Origin: Bacteroidales bacterium UBA3653
GTDB taxonomy: Bacteria; Bacteroidota; Bacteroidia; Bacteroidales; Paludibacteraceae
Assembly (NCBI GenBank): GCA_002373505.1
Contig: DFKE01000017.1
Span: 364,602 to 428,601, forward strand
Length of the DNA stretch: 64,000 bases
Reading direction: 5' to 3'
This document shows positions 1 through 6,342 of the stretch, piece after piece. Positions within the stretch are counted from its first letter, which is position 1. Every line of letters begins with the position of its first letter. The notes under the pieces were generated by a model, which saw nothing but the letters and a program-made list of their open reading frames with translations, was not told the origin of the DNA and ran no database searches. The translations under genes were made by a program, and so were the position numbers.

Positions 1-317
1 ATAGAAACAGTCTTTGTCTCATACGGAGCAAGTGACCAAACTCTATCATTAAATAAAGTAGCTTTATACTTCACAGGATTCCCCCAAGCATTACCATCTT
101 TGTCTTTAGAGCAATATTCTGTCGCTGTTACTGCTACAAATACTGATACAACAGGACGACCTGAGGCATTAGAAATGCGCATCTCCCCATTCGAAATACT
201 GACACTTACTTCAATGTAATCACTTGAGCCAGGAACCCTGCATGTTCCATACCCATCCTCAGCAAATAATGCAATGCACATAATTGCTGAACAAAATAAC
301 ATGAATATTTTCTTCAT
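1..317 (-). CDS. Secreted protein of unknown function (3' end beyond window)
   Basis: Open frame translated by hand from the ATG at 317 to the window edge, about 105 codons, with no stop. The N-terminus (MKKIFMLFCSAIMCIALFA) is a clear signal peptide: two lysines, a hydrophobic core and an Ala at the likely cleavage site. The mature part starts EDGYGTCRVPGSS and looks like a small beta-rich secreted domain. I do not recognise the family. It lies downstream of the paralogous secreted proteins at 376-813 and 865-1281, probably in the same transcript. The 51 bp directly upstream of the start repeat the leader of the 40-residue lipoprotein at 1295-1417 almost perfectly. The C-terminus is unseen, so total length is unknown. 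Confidence 0.75.
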   Translation of the reverse strand, partial: MKKIFMLFCSAIMCIALFAEDGYGTCRVPGSSDYIEVSVSISNGEMRISNASGRPVVSVFVAVTATEYCSKDKDGNAWGNPVKYKATLFNDRVWSLAPYETKTVS

Positions 318-363
318 TTTGTTTGTTGGCGGTTATATCCCATCGCCTCATCGGTTTTAAATT
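313..363 (-). repeat. Leader repeat, copy 1 (hairpin element before start codon)
   Basis: 51 bp that recur at 1413-1463 with a single difference (position 348 t versus 1448 c). In transcript orientation the core is GGCGATGGGATATAACCGCC, which can fold as a 4-bp GGCG/CGCC stem with a 12-nt loop, ending about 10 nt before the ATG at 317. A diverged third copy precedes the lipoprotein start at 34576. A role in translation or mRNA stability is inference. Confidence 0.7.
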
Positions 364-375
364 AAATAAAAATAT

Positions 376-813
376 CTAAAAATTATTTTTGTTAGCTTCT
401 CTTGCAGCCTTTTCCTCTTTTGCTTTTTGGTATCCACTACCAAAAGCTCCAACCGCATCAAGAATCTTTTCTCCTACTGATGGTTGAAGAATATCTACAT
501 AGATTAAATTCAATCCGAATATTTTACTTTCCACATAACATTTTTCCTCTCCGTTAGCTTCAATTTCTATATAGTCATCATACCAACCATCGTGTTCATT
601 TATATAACTAATCCATTCCGTATCTCTACTTCCCACTTTATATTGGAACTTTACTATGACCGGATAATTGTTGGTATTTTTTACGATTGCTGCGTTTAAA
701 TATTTTTCGCTTGGGTCTCTATCTAAATAGACACCTTTATAGTTTGTCTGTGCACACAAAAGAGTACAATACAAACAAAATATAATGATAAAAACAAATT
801 TAAAAGATTTCAT
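376..813 (-). CDS. Small secreted protein, paralogue of the 865-1281 product
   Basis: 145 residues. The first 22 or so (ending LLCAQ) form a signal peptide; the mature protein starts near TNYKGVYLDRD. It aligns by eye with the neighbouring 138-residue protein: AQTNYKGVYLDR/AQTTYMGVTLDR, QYKVGSRDTEWISY/QYKIGNRYTEWIDY and IFGLNLIYVDIL/IVGLNLLDVKII. The two are therefore a tandem duplication. The C-terminal 25 residues are charged and lysine-rich (KAKEEKAAREANKNNF). No family is recognised. The gene lies 51 bp downstream of its paralogue on the same strand and 58 bp upstream of the next secreted gene, so co-transcription from the promoter near 1705 is likely. Role unknown. Confidence 0.8.
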   Translation of the reverse strand: MKSFKFVFIIIFCLYCTLLCAQTNYKGVYLDRDPSEKYLNAAIVKNTNNYPVIVKFQYKVGSRDTEWISYINEHDGWYDDYIEIEANGEEKCYVESKIFGLNLIYVDILQPSVGEKILDAVGAFGSGYQKAKEEKAAREANKNNF

Positions 814-864
814 AATCTGTATAAAATAATATTAAACATTATTCATAAACAATAATATAACCGC

Positions 865-1281
865 CTAATCTTTTGAGAACCATGATTTCAACTTTTGGAA
901 AAAGCCTTCTTGAATACGCTTATTAGAATCCTTATTAGAATCCTTATCATCAACAAGCACAAATTGCTCTTTGATAATTTTTACGTCAAGAAGATTAAGA
1001 CCTACTATAGTGGTATCAATGCACCCTATTAATTGTGGTTCAAGAATACTTGGCGGAATTAATTGAGGCACCGGATAATCTATCCACTCTGTATATCTAT
1101 TCCCAATTTTATATTGAATGAATACTTTAACAGAATCTGCATTATCATTAAAGATATAAATGCAATTAGTCTCAGAGCCTTTACCTCGATCTAACGTTAC
1201 TCCCATGTAGGTTGTTTGCGCATATAGCAAACTACATGCACAAACAACAAACAGAAGTGTGACAGTCTTAATTTTTGCCAT
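865..1281 (-). CDS. Small secreted protein, paralogue of the 376-813 product
   Basis: 138 residues from the ATG at 1281. An upstream in-frame start at 1374 exists, but it would overlap the lipoprotein gene and put about 30 residues in front of a good signal peptide (MAKIKTVTLLFVVCACSLLYAQ), so 1281 is preferred. The mature region shares the pattern YxGVxLDR, QYKxGxRxTEWIxY, xxGLNLxxVxI with the protein at 376-813. The C-terminus is charged (KDSNKDSNKRIQEGFFQKLKSWFSKD) and contains a small DSNK duplication. The start lies 13 nt after the stop of the 40-residue lipoprotein. Function unknown; the paralogue pair and operon place it at the cell surface or periplasm. Confidence 0.75.
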   Translation of the reverse strand: MAKIKTVTLLFVVCACSLLYAQTTYMGVTLDRGKGSETNCIYIFNDNADSVKVFIQYKIGNRYTEWIDYPVPQLIPPSILEPQLIGCIDTTIVGLNLLDVKIIKEQFVLVDDKDSNKDSNKRIQEGFFQKLKSWFSKD

Positions 1282-1294
1282 AATAGTACTATGG

Positions 1295-1417
1295 TTAACG
1301 TCGTGCAGGTGCATCATAATAGGAGTAATGCCCTGAAGTACTATTGCTCTTTTCGCAAGCAGTAAATACCACACCTAGCGTCATCAATGTCAGCGCAACA
1401 AATACATACTTTTTCAT
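1295..1417 (-). CDS. 40-residue lipoprotein
   Basis: A very short gene read directly from the sequence: ATG at 1417, TAA at 1295-1297. The product starts MKKYVFVALTLMTLGVVFTAC, a lipoprotein signal peptide with a relaxed lipobox (F-T-A-C, lipidated Cys at residue 21), followed by only 19 residues rich in Ser and Tyr that end in RR. It is preceded by the near-perfect copy of the 51-bp leader repeat, which supports real expression, and followed after 13 nt by the next secreted protein. Mature lipopeptides of this size occur as membrane-associated small proteins in many bacteria; no specific role can be given. Confidence 0.6.
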   Translation of the reverse strand: MKKYVFVALTLMTLGVVFTACEKSNSTSGHYSYYDAPARR

Positions 1418-1463
1418 TTTGTTTGTTGGCGGTTATATCCCATCGCCCCATCGGTTTTAAATT
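1413..1463 (-). repeat. Leader repeat, copy 2 (hairpin element before start codon)
   Basis: Second copy of the 51-bp leader, 50 of 51 positions identical to 313-363. It covers the start codon of the 40-residue lipoprotein and the last 46 nt of its 5' UTR. Conservation stops sharply beyond 1463 (or 363), so the unit is defined by the hairpin, the start codon and the AT-rich flank and not by the coding sequence. Confidence 0.75.
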
Positions 1464-1516
1464 GATTAATTAAATAAGATGATATCCCATATCCAAATAT
1501 ATAAAAAGAAATATGA

Positions 1517-1661
1517 GCGTTTCCTTATCCACTCTAAGGCTGTAGGAAATGCCCATATACCGATAAGTCACGCCCATATACAACATGGACGTTTGCTGAC
1601 TTACTATTGGTATATCTTTCGAACTTCCTACATTCTAGAGTGCCCAATAAATCGCAAACGC
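1517..1661 (-). promoter_or_regulatory. Long imperfect hairpin in the 5' leader of the secreted-protein operon
   Basis: About 145 nt that fold back on themselves along almost their whole length. Paired arms: 1517-1522 with 1656-1661, 1530-1536 with 1636-1642, 1541-1548 with 1625-1632, 1555-1561 with 1609-1615, 1564-1570 with 1597-1603, and an apical stem 1571-1577 with 1585-1591 (one mismatch). The arms are colinear and separated by small internal loops. The element starts about 37 nt after the predicted transcription start and precedes the lipoprotein start by about 100 nt. It carries no convincing ORF. It may be a regulatory leader or a processed small RNA. Confidence 0.65.
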
Positions 1662-1704
1662 GAAAAAATCAATATGTCATGTCAGTCCTTTCGGAAAGAC
1701 AGCG

Positions 1705-1736
1705 CAAAGGTACAATATTTTTTTTGAATACGCAAA
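1705..1736 (-). promoter_or_regulatory. Bacteroidales-type promoter of the secreted-protein operon
   Basis: Read on the minus strand: -33 TTTG (1736-1733), 20-nt spacer, -7 TACCTTTG (1712-1705). This matches the Bacteroides consensus TTTG/TAnnTTTG exactly. Transcription would start near 1698 and run into the long hairpin and then the lipoprotein gene. Confidence 0.75.
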
Positions 1737-2054
1737 TTTATTTGCATTTTTTTTGCAAAAAATATCTTTTCTGGGTGGAGCGGATTATAAAAAGACGGGC
1801 GGAAGCGATATACTATCCCGAGCGAAGAGAGGGAGCGAGCGGGTTAACCGTCCCCCCGCGAGACTACAGGACGGCAAAGCCGTGTCCGGATACCATCCGG
1901 ACGCAATGGACAAAGAAGAAACGGCAAATTTGATTTGCCAGGAAAGGAAGAAAGGGCTGCCGCAATAATGCGACAGAAAGAAACAATACATGAATGCAGA
2001 AAAGAATAAAAGTTTAGGGGAAAAGGGCACAAAAAAAGCGTCCGTATAACTTTT
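1737..2054. other. Non-coding stretch with several small perfect hairpins
   Basis: No convincing gene on either strand. It contains short self-complementary sequences: GTCCGGA-TACCA-TCCGGAC near 1886-1904 (7-bp stem), GGCAAAT-TTG-ATTTGCC near 1923-1939 (7-bp stem), and CGGC-AAAG-CCG near 1872. The start (1741-1770) is very AT-rich. The mix suggests intergenic debris or an interspersed repeat, but I cannot name an element. Confidence 0.35.
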
Positions 2055-2240
2055 TTACTCGAGAAAACTTCCAGAGAATAGGATTTGAGGCCTGCTTTTT
2101 CCTTTGTAATCCGGCCACCTCATCGCTACCGTGGGCAGGAATGTAAACTGCCCCAGTCGGGTCACGGCGTAGAGTACCGGCACGCCATCAGTGAAGCATT
2201 TGCACTCGGTTACATTAATTTTTGTTGAGTTTTCCGGTTC
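2055..2240 (-). pseudogene. Decayed coding fragment (about 61 codons)
   Basis: Minus-strand frame open from just after a TAG at 2241-2243 to a TAA at 2055-2057. The translation (containing TKINVTECKCFTDGVPVLYA, RLGQFTFLPTVAMRWPDYKG and ending FSGSFLE) has a protein-like composition, yet the only in-frame Met is near the end (VAMRW), so no start codon supports a complete gene. It is most simply the 3' remnant of a gene whose 5' part is lost or out of frame. I do not recognise the family. Confidence 0.35.
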
Positions 2241-2385
2241 CTATTTTGTTATACAAGACGCTCGCTCTCGCGTTCGGCAACAAGTGTGCTATGGTTTATA
2301 CCGCTCCGCTAAATAAACGGGCAACTTGTGCCTCCGCTCTTCGGTCTGCAAAACTGCGTTTTACATCCCGAGGGGAGTAGTGGGG

Positions 2386-2434
2386 TTATTCGTTATTCGT
2401 TATTCGTTATTCGTTATTCGTTATTCGTTATTCG
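2386..2434. repeat. Heptamer tandem repeat TTATTCG x7
   Basis: Seven exact head-to-tail copies of TTATTCG, ending 11 bp beyond the stop codon of the outer membrane protein gene. It is one of several heptamer arrays at gene junctions in this window. The sequence between 2241 and 2385 shows no gene. Confidence 0.95.
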
Positions 2435-2445
2435 TAATTTGTTTT

Positions 2446-3783
2446 TTAGTTTTGATGCCAGCCGATAGAAAAGACTATTCGGTGGGTATCGGTTCTTAAA
2501 TCATTATACATTGCTGCATTTTCATGCGCAAAGAGACGCGGTTTTTGCCAGTTGAACTGATAAGCCAGCTGACAAATCATATGCTTACCTCTATAGCCGA
2601 CCGCCAGCGAAGCATATTGCGACAGCGCGGGTAACTGATAGTAAGTGTCCTGACGATCAAAAGACGGATCTATCGGTACCTTTCTATCTTCCTTGCTGAA
2701 ACTGCTCTCGCAAGCATATCCGGCATTGATATACATTCCCATGACAGGAATAACCTCCACTCCTGCACGGAGCGAATGAATGCTCTCCCGCTCTCTGGCG
2801 TACGAATAGTTATATTGCAGCGCCATGAGTGCGTATGCTCCTACCTGGAAAGCCACCGAAGTAGAAAGGCGGAGGGGTTGATGGAAATGACTGTCCGGTC
2901 CGCCCTGATCCGGTGCATAAGAATAACGCAATGAGTCCGTTTGCGCAGCAAAAGTGCCGGCTGATGACATCCTGACAGATCCTACAGAAGGTGTCTGCAG
3001 TCCCACACCCAGACGAAGCCAGCGCAGAGGACGATATATCACACCTGCCGTAAAATTGCACCCTGCCCCGGAATAAACGAGAGAAGATTTGTTCTCATTA
3101 TAATAGTTCTTTCCTTCCGCATTCTTTTCGTTGAAATCCTCGGTATAGACCGCTCTGGACGACCAGAGGTAGGACTGCACCTGCAATCCAAATCCCACAT
3201 ACACCTGATCAATACAATTGAATGCCCAATGGAAGGAATACTGGTCCACATAGCCTGTTTCGGTAAGAGTCAAATGGTTTCCCGCATTCGTTGCATTCGT
3301 ACCAAACGGTATTCCCATCGAGACTCCTCTGTCTGCAAGCAGACTGCCCAAAGAGGGGCTGTTGTACGCACTCGCCTCGTAATTACGATTGAACGAATGA
3401 AGGCGGTTGTAGGAAAACATGACATTATGGAACTGGATGCCTTTTCCTATGATATTAGGCGTAGGCAGACTGATCACGCCCGACACCTGCGGCATGAAAA
3501 AGTACGTCCTCGCACCATAATTACCTGTTCCCGTCTGGCGCATTCTATCAATCGCGACACTTGACGTAAGCAAGATCTCCGCACGGCGGTACAGCCCCAG
3601 TCCGGCAGGGTTATCCTGGACGGAAGAAGGATCTCCACCGATAGCAGACATCGCGCCTCCCATACCCACATAACGCGCCGTACCAAGAATAGTGCGTTCG
3701 GAGAGGCGGCTGTAATCCTGCGACCAAGTACAAAGGGACAAAGTACCAAGTACCAAGGTTAATATGTATCGGAGATTTCTCAT
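2446..3783 (-). CDS. Outer membrane beta-barrel protein, OmpP1/FadL-like ('hemin receptor' family of Bacteroidales)
   Basis: 445 residues. Signal peptide at 1-21 (ending CTWSQ). The N-terminal block TARYVGMGGAMSAIGGD followed by NPAGLGLYR is the hallmark of the OmpP1/FadL/TodX-like barrels often labelled hemin receptor in Bacteroidales; the rest is alternating aromatic and polar strands ending in a typical C-terminal strand (HRIVFSIGWHQN). These proteins form outer membrane channels for hydrophobic solutes; the true substrate here is unknown. The ATG at 3783 overlaps the stop of the preceding lipoprotein gene (ATGA), so the two are translationally coupled and may act together in the outer membrane. 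The operon starts at the lrp promoter near 5603. Confidence 0.8.
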   Translation of the reverse strand: MRNLRYILTLVLGTLSLCTWSQDYSRLSERTILGTARYVGMGGAMSAIGGDPSSVQDNPAGLGLYRRAEILLTSSVAIDRMRQTGTGNYGARTYFFMPQVSGVISLPTPNIIGKGIQFHNVMFSYNRLHSFNRNYEASAYNSPSLGSLLADRGVSMGIPFGTNATNAGNHLTLTETGYVDQYSFHWAFNCIDQVYVGFGLQVQSYLWSSRAVYTEDFNEKNAEGKNYYNENKSSLVYSGAGCNFTAGVIYRPLRWLRLGVGLQTPSVGSVRMSSAGTFAAQTDSLRYSYAPDQGGPDSHFHQPLRLSTSVAFQVGAYALMALQYNYSYARERESIHSLRAGVEVIPVMGMYINAGYACESSFSKEDRKVPIDPSFDRQDTYYQLPALSQYASLAVGYRGKHMICQLAYQFNWQKPRLFAHENAAMYNDLRTDTHRIVFSIGWHQN

Positions 3784-4070
3784 CGTTTGATTCGGACAGT
3801 AATGGTAGTATCCTGAACGTTGGTATATTCAAGAGAGGGTGCGGTCGGAGTAGCAGAACTAGTAGAACTAGAAGAACTAGAGGAACTAGAAGAACTAGTA
3901 GAACTAGAGGAACTAGTAGAAGTAGCAGATTGTTGAGCAGTCTGCGCTGCAGCTGCAGCCATCTGTTCCGCTTTATCCATCCAGTGGTAAGCATCATCCA
4001 ACGGCGCCTGCGAAGCACAGGCGGTGAGGATAAAGGCCCCAAAGAATACTATGAACCTATATTTCGACAT
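3780..4070 (-). CDS. Serine-repeat lipoprotein
   Basis: 96 residues from the ATG at 4070; an in-frame ATG at 4091 would overlap trpS and place residues before the signal peptide. MSKYRFIVFFGAFILTACAS is a lipoprotein signal with lipobox LTAC. A short helical region (DDAYHWMDKAEQMAAAAAQTAQ) is followed by about 25 residues that are nearly all Ser and Thr, then a short conserved-looking tail (YTNVQDTTITVRIKR). The Ser tract is encoded by a 9-bp tandem repeat (3859-3930). Between trpS (23 bp upstream) and the outer membrane protein (overlapping). The Ser/Thr tract may be a flexible linker or a glycosylation target in the periplasm; that is inference. Confidence 0.7.
   Translation of the reverse strand: MSKYRFIVFFGAFILTACASQAPLDDAYHWMDKAEQMAAAAAQTAQQSATSTSSSSSTSSSSSSSSSSSTSSATPTAPSLEYTNVQDTTITVRIKR
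3859..3930. repeat. 9-bp tandem repeat coding for the serine tract
   Basis: About eight copies of AACTAGNNG on the plus strand (AACTAGTAG, AACTAGAAG, AACTAGAGG), the last one diverged to AAGTAGCAG. On the coding strand this reads as Ser/Thr codons. The same 9-mer family forms the non-coding array at 11180-11256. Confidence 0.85.
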
Positions 4071-4093
4071 CCCGACAATATGATATTCCAAAT

Positions 4094-5083
4094 TCAGATT
4101 TTTCTAAAACCGATGATTTCGCGTACTTCTTCTATCGTTTTCTCCGCACGTGCGGAAGCAGCTTCCGCTCCCTGGCGCATGATACGATCCAACAAGGCAT
4201 CGTCCGATGAATAAGCGGTAATCTTCTCGCGGATAGGCGCTAACAGTTTGTTAGCATCCGCCGCCATCTGTTTCTTCATATCTCCGTAGCGGATCTCCAT
4301 CCGGTTATAGAGGTCGTTGTAATACTCCGTTGCCTCGGGTCCGCAGAGCAGTTCGCAGAGGGTAAAGAGGTTTTGGATGACCTCCGGCTTCTCCTGGTTG
4401 AGTTGGGTCGGTCCCTGGTCCGTTACAGCGCGCATGATCTTCTTTGTGACCGTTTTCTCATCGTCACAGAGATAAAGGCAGTTGCCCTCTGATTTACCCA
4501 TTTTACCTGTACCGTCCAGTCCCGGCACTTTAACCGCCTTGTCTGCAAAATGGAAAGAGGCCGGTTCCTTGAAGTACTCCACCCCATAGATTCTATTGAA
4601 TCTACGTGCAAAGAGACGCGCCATCTCCATATTCTGCTCCTGGTCCTTACCGACCGGCACTTTGTCCGCCTTGTGCATAAGGATATCCGCCGCCATGAGA
4701 CAAGGATAGGTCAGCAGTCCGGCATTGACGTTATCCGGCTGTTTGCGCACTTTCTCCTTAAAAGAAGTGACACGCTCCAGTTCGCCCAGATAAGCATTCA
4801 TATTAAGATAGAGATACAGTTCGAGAACCTGTTTGACATCCGATTGCACATAGATAGGCGCTTTCTCCGGATCAATGCCGCAAGCGAGATACTCGCAGAG
4901 GATCGTTTTAACAGAATTGCGGATATTCTCCGGCGTCGGGTGTGTCGTAAGCGAATGCCAGTCCGCAATAAAGAACATGCAGTCGTATTCATCCTGCATC
5001 TTCACGAAACTTTTCACCGCCCCGAAATAGTTACCGAGGTGCAAATTGCCCGTCGGGCGTATGCCACTAATAACTCTTTCCAT
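4094..5083 (-). CDS. trpS: Tryptophan--tRNA ligase
   Basis: 329 residues from the ATG at 5083 (MERVISGIRPTGNLHLGN); a start at 5095 is possible but would overlap the upstream stop codon. Class I aminoacyl-tRNA synthetase that charges tRNA-Trp in the cytoplasm. The HIGH-type signature is GNLHLGN near residue 12, the KMSKS loop is GKMGKSEGN near residue 198, and DQEQNMEMAR lies in the Trp-binding region. Length is usual for bacterial TrpS. It starts 1 nt after the stop of the Lrp/AsnC regulator gene, so the two are co-transcribed from the promoter at 5603-5634. Confidence 0.95.
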   Translation of the reverse strand: MERVISGIRPTGNLHLGNYFGAVKSFVKMQDEYDCMFFIADWHSLTTHPTPENIRNSVKTILCEYLACGIDPEKAPIYVQSDVKQVLELYLYLNMNAYLGELERVTSFKEKVRKQPDNVNAGLLTYPCLMAADILMHKADKVPVGKDQEQNMEMARLFARRFNRIYGVEYFKEPASFHFADKAVKVPGLDGTGKMGKSEGNCLYLCDDEKTVTKKIMRAVTDQGPTQLNQEKPEVIQNLFTLCELLCGPEATEYYNDLYNRMEIRYGDMKKQMAADANKLLAPIREKITAYSSDDALLDRIMRQGAEAASARAEKTIEEVREIIGFRKI

Positions 5084-5084
5084 A

Positions 5085-5543
5085 TTAAATCTCAATCGGT
5101 AATTGACGATAGATCGGCTGCGAGAGAGCCGTTAACGTAGTTGTATCCGCTACGCCCGGAATAGCCTGAATCTTGGTGTTCAGGAGCGAGAGGAGGTGCT
5201 CGTTATCATGCGCAAAGACCTTGATCAGGATACCAAAAGCGCCCAGGGTATATTGCGCTTCGACCACCTCCGGTATCTGCTGCAAAGCAGTAATAACCTG
5301 GTTGTACATCGAGGCTTTCTCCATCGTAATACCGATATAGACGCAAAGCTGGTAGCCCAAGGACTTGGGTTGCACATGATAACTGGAGCCTGTAATCACT
5401 CCGTTATCAAACATTTTCTGGACACGCTGATGCACCGCTGCGCGACTCACGCCGCATTGTTCCGCCACATCTTTGAAAGGGATGCGTGCACTCTGAGTAA
5501 TAATCTTGAGGATTTTACGATCTAATTCGTCAATCTTTTCCAT
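5085..5543 (-). CDS. Lrp/AsnC family transcriptional regulator
   Basis: 152 residues. N-terminal winged helix-turn-helix (LDRKILKIITQSARIPFKDVAEQCGVSRAAV region, about residues 7-60) followed by the RAM/ligand domain (about 65-145) with the usual effector-binding loop near TLGAFGILIKV. Members bind amino acids and act as octameric regulators. First gene of an operon with trpS, a lipoprotein and an outer membrane protein; its promoter overlaps the divergent promoter of the O-methyltransferase, so autoregulation and control of the divergent gene are plausible (inference). Which amino acid it senses cannot be read from the sequence. Confidence 0.9.
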   Translation of the reverse strand: MEKIDELDRKILKIITQSARIPFKDVAEQCGVSRAAVHQRVQKMFDNGVITGSSYHVQPKSLGYQLCVYIGITMEKASMYNQVITALQQIPEVVEAQYTLGAFGILIKVFAHDNEHLLSLLNTKIQAIPGVADTTTLTALSQPIYRQLPIEI

Positions 5544-5602
5544 TATTTGGTATAAAATAAAAATTTCTTAGCCTTTAAAGCCCAATAATTTGATTTTTGC
5601 TG

Positions 5603-5634
5603 CAAAGTTAGTGTTTTTTTTGGACATGTGCAAA
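5603..5634 (-). promoter_or_regulatory. Promoter of the lrp-trpS operon
   Basis: Minus strand: TTTG (5634-5631), 20-nt spacer, TAACTTTG (5610-5603). Predicted start near 5596, a 5' UTR of about 53 nt before the ATG at 5543. It overlaps the divergent promoter at 5619-5650. Confidence 0.75.
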
Positions 5635-5650
5635 TTTTTTTGTACTTTTG
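5619..5650 (+). promoter_or_regulatory. Promoter of the O-methyltransferase gene
   Basis: Plus strand: TTTG (5619-5622), 20-nt spacer, TACTTTTG (5643-5650). Predicted start near 5657, leaving a 5' UTR of only about 13 nt before the ATG at 5670. Its spacer overlaps the -33 region of the divergent lrp promoter. Confidence 0.75.
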
Positions 5651-5669
5651 CAGCAAATTTAGTAACAAA

Positions 5670-6314
5670 ATGACACTTGAAGAGTATATTTCCGCCCATT
5701 CGACTCCGGAAAACGAAGTTCTGGAATCTATCACACGCGACACGTACGTTCATATCCTAAACCCGCACATGTTGAGCGGGCACGTGCAGGGGCGCGCGTT
5801 GAGTATGATCAGTCACATGATCCGCCCTAAGCATATTCTGGAGTTAGGTACCTTCACCGGCTACTCCGCCCTCTGTCTGGCAGAGGGTCTCGCCGAAGGC
5901 GGCGAACTGACCACCATCGAGCATAACGACGAACTGGAAGAAACCATCCGGCGCAATCTGGAGCGTTCTCCTTTAGGCGGACGGATCCGGTTAATCATCG
6001 GAGATGCAGCAGAGGTGATTAGCCGTCAGATGTCAGATGTCAGCAGCCGGATGTATGATCTGGTATTCATTGACGCCGACAAGCGGGAATACTGCGCATA
6101 TATAGATGCCGTTTATCCTTTAGTGCCGGTAGGCGGATTTATTCTGGCAGACAACACACTTTGGGACGGACATATTATCGATCCCGCCTACGACAAAGAC
6201 AAACAGACTCTGGGTCTGAGAGCATTCAACGAGAAAATAAAAGAGGACGACCGCTTTGAGCAGGTCATCCTCCCTTTACGAGACGGACTCACGATCATCC
6301 GCAAGGTGCGTTAA
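5670..6314 (+). CDS. SAM-dependent O-methyltransferase (class I, COMT-like)
   Basis: 214 residues from the ATG at 5670 (MTLEEYISAHSTPE); the longer frame from 5628 would start upstream of the predicted transcription start. Rossmann-fold methyltransferase of the caffeoyl-CoA/catechol O-methyltransferase type: motif I LELGTFTGYSALCLAEGL, motif with TTIEHNDE (acidic ribose ligand), and the metal site region DLVFIDADKREY followed by DNTLWDG. Such enzymes use SAM and Mg2+ to methylate catechol-like substrates; the substrate is unknown. Between IIGDAAEVI and YDLVFIDAD lies RQMSDVSSRM, coded by about three copies of the 7-mer GTCAGAT (21 bp), likely a repeat insertion in a surface loop. Confidence 0.85.
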   Translation: MTLEEYISAHSTPENEVLESITRDTYVHILNPHMLSGHVQGRALSMISHMIRPKHILELGTFTGYSALCLAEGLAEGGELTTIEHNDELEETIRRNLERSPLGGRIRLIIGDAAEVISRQMSDVSSRMYDLVFIDADKREYCAYIDAVYPLVPVGGFILADNTLWDGHIIDPAYDKDKQTLGLRAFNEKIKEDDRFEQVILPLRDGLTIIRKVR

Positions 6315-6342
6315 AGCGTTAGGCCGTTAAGTTGTTAAGCCG
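6315..6342. repeat. Degenerate GTTA-rich short repeat between convergent genes
   Basis: The spacer between the O-methyltransferase stop and the thioesterase stop is a degenerate 7-8 bp repeat (GCGTTAG, GCCGTTA, AGTTGTTA, GCCGTTAGA). No terminator-like hairpin with a T tract is visible. Confidence 0.6.

Noticed and set aside
1517..1661. Integron attC site
   Set aside because: Length and fold are similar, but the conserved outer boxes (RYYYAAC/GTTRRRY) are missing and no integrase or cassettes are present.
1479..1933. Two overlapping plus-strand frames of 82 and 108 codons
   Set aside because: They run through the long hairpin and the minus-strand promoter, have odd composition and no similarity I recognise.
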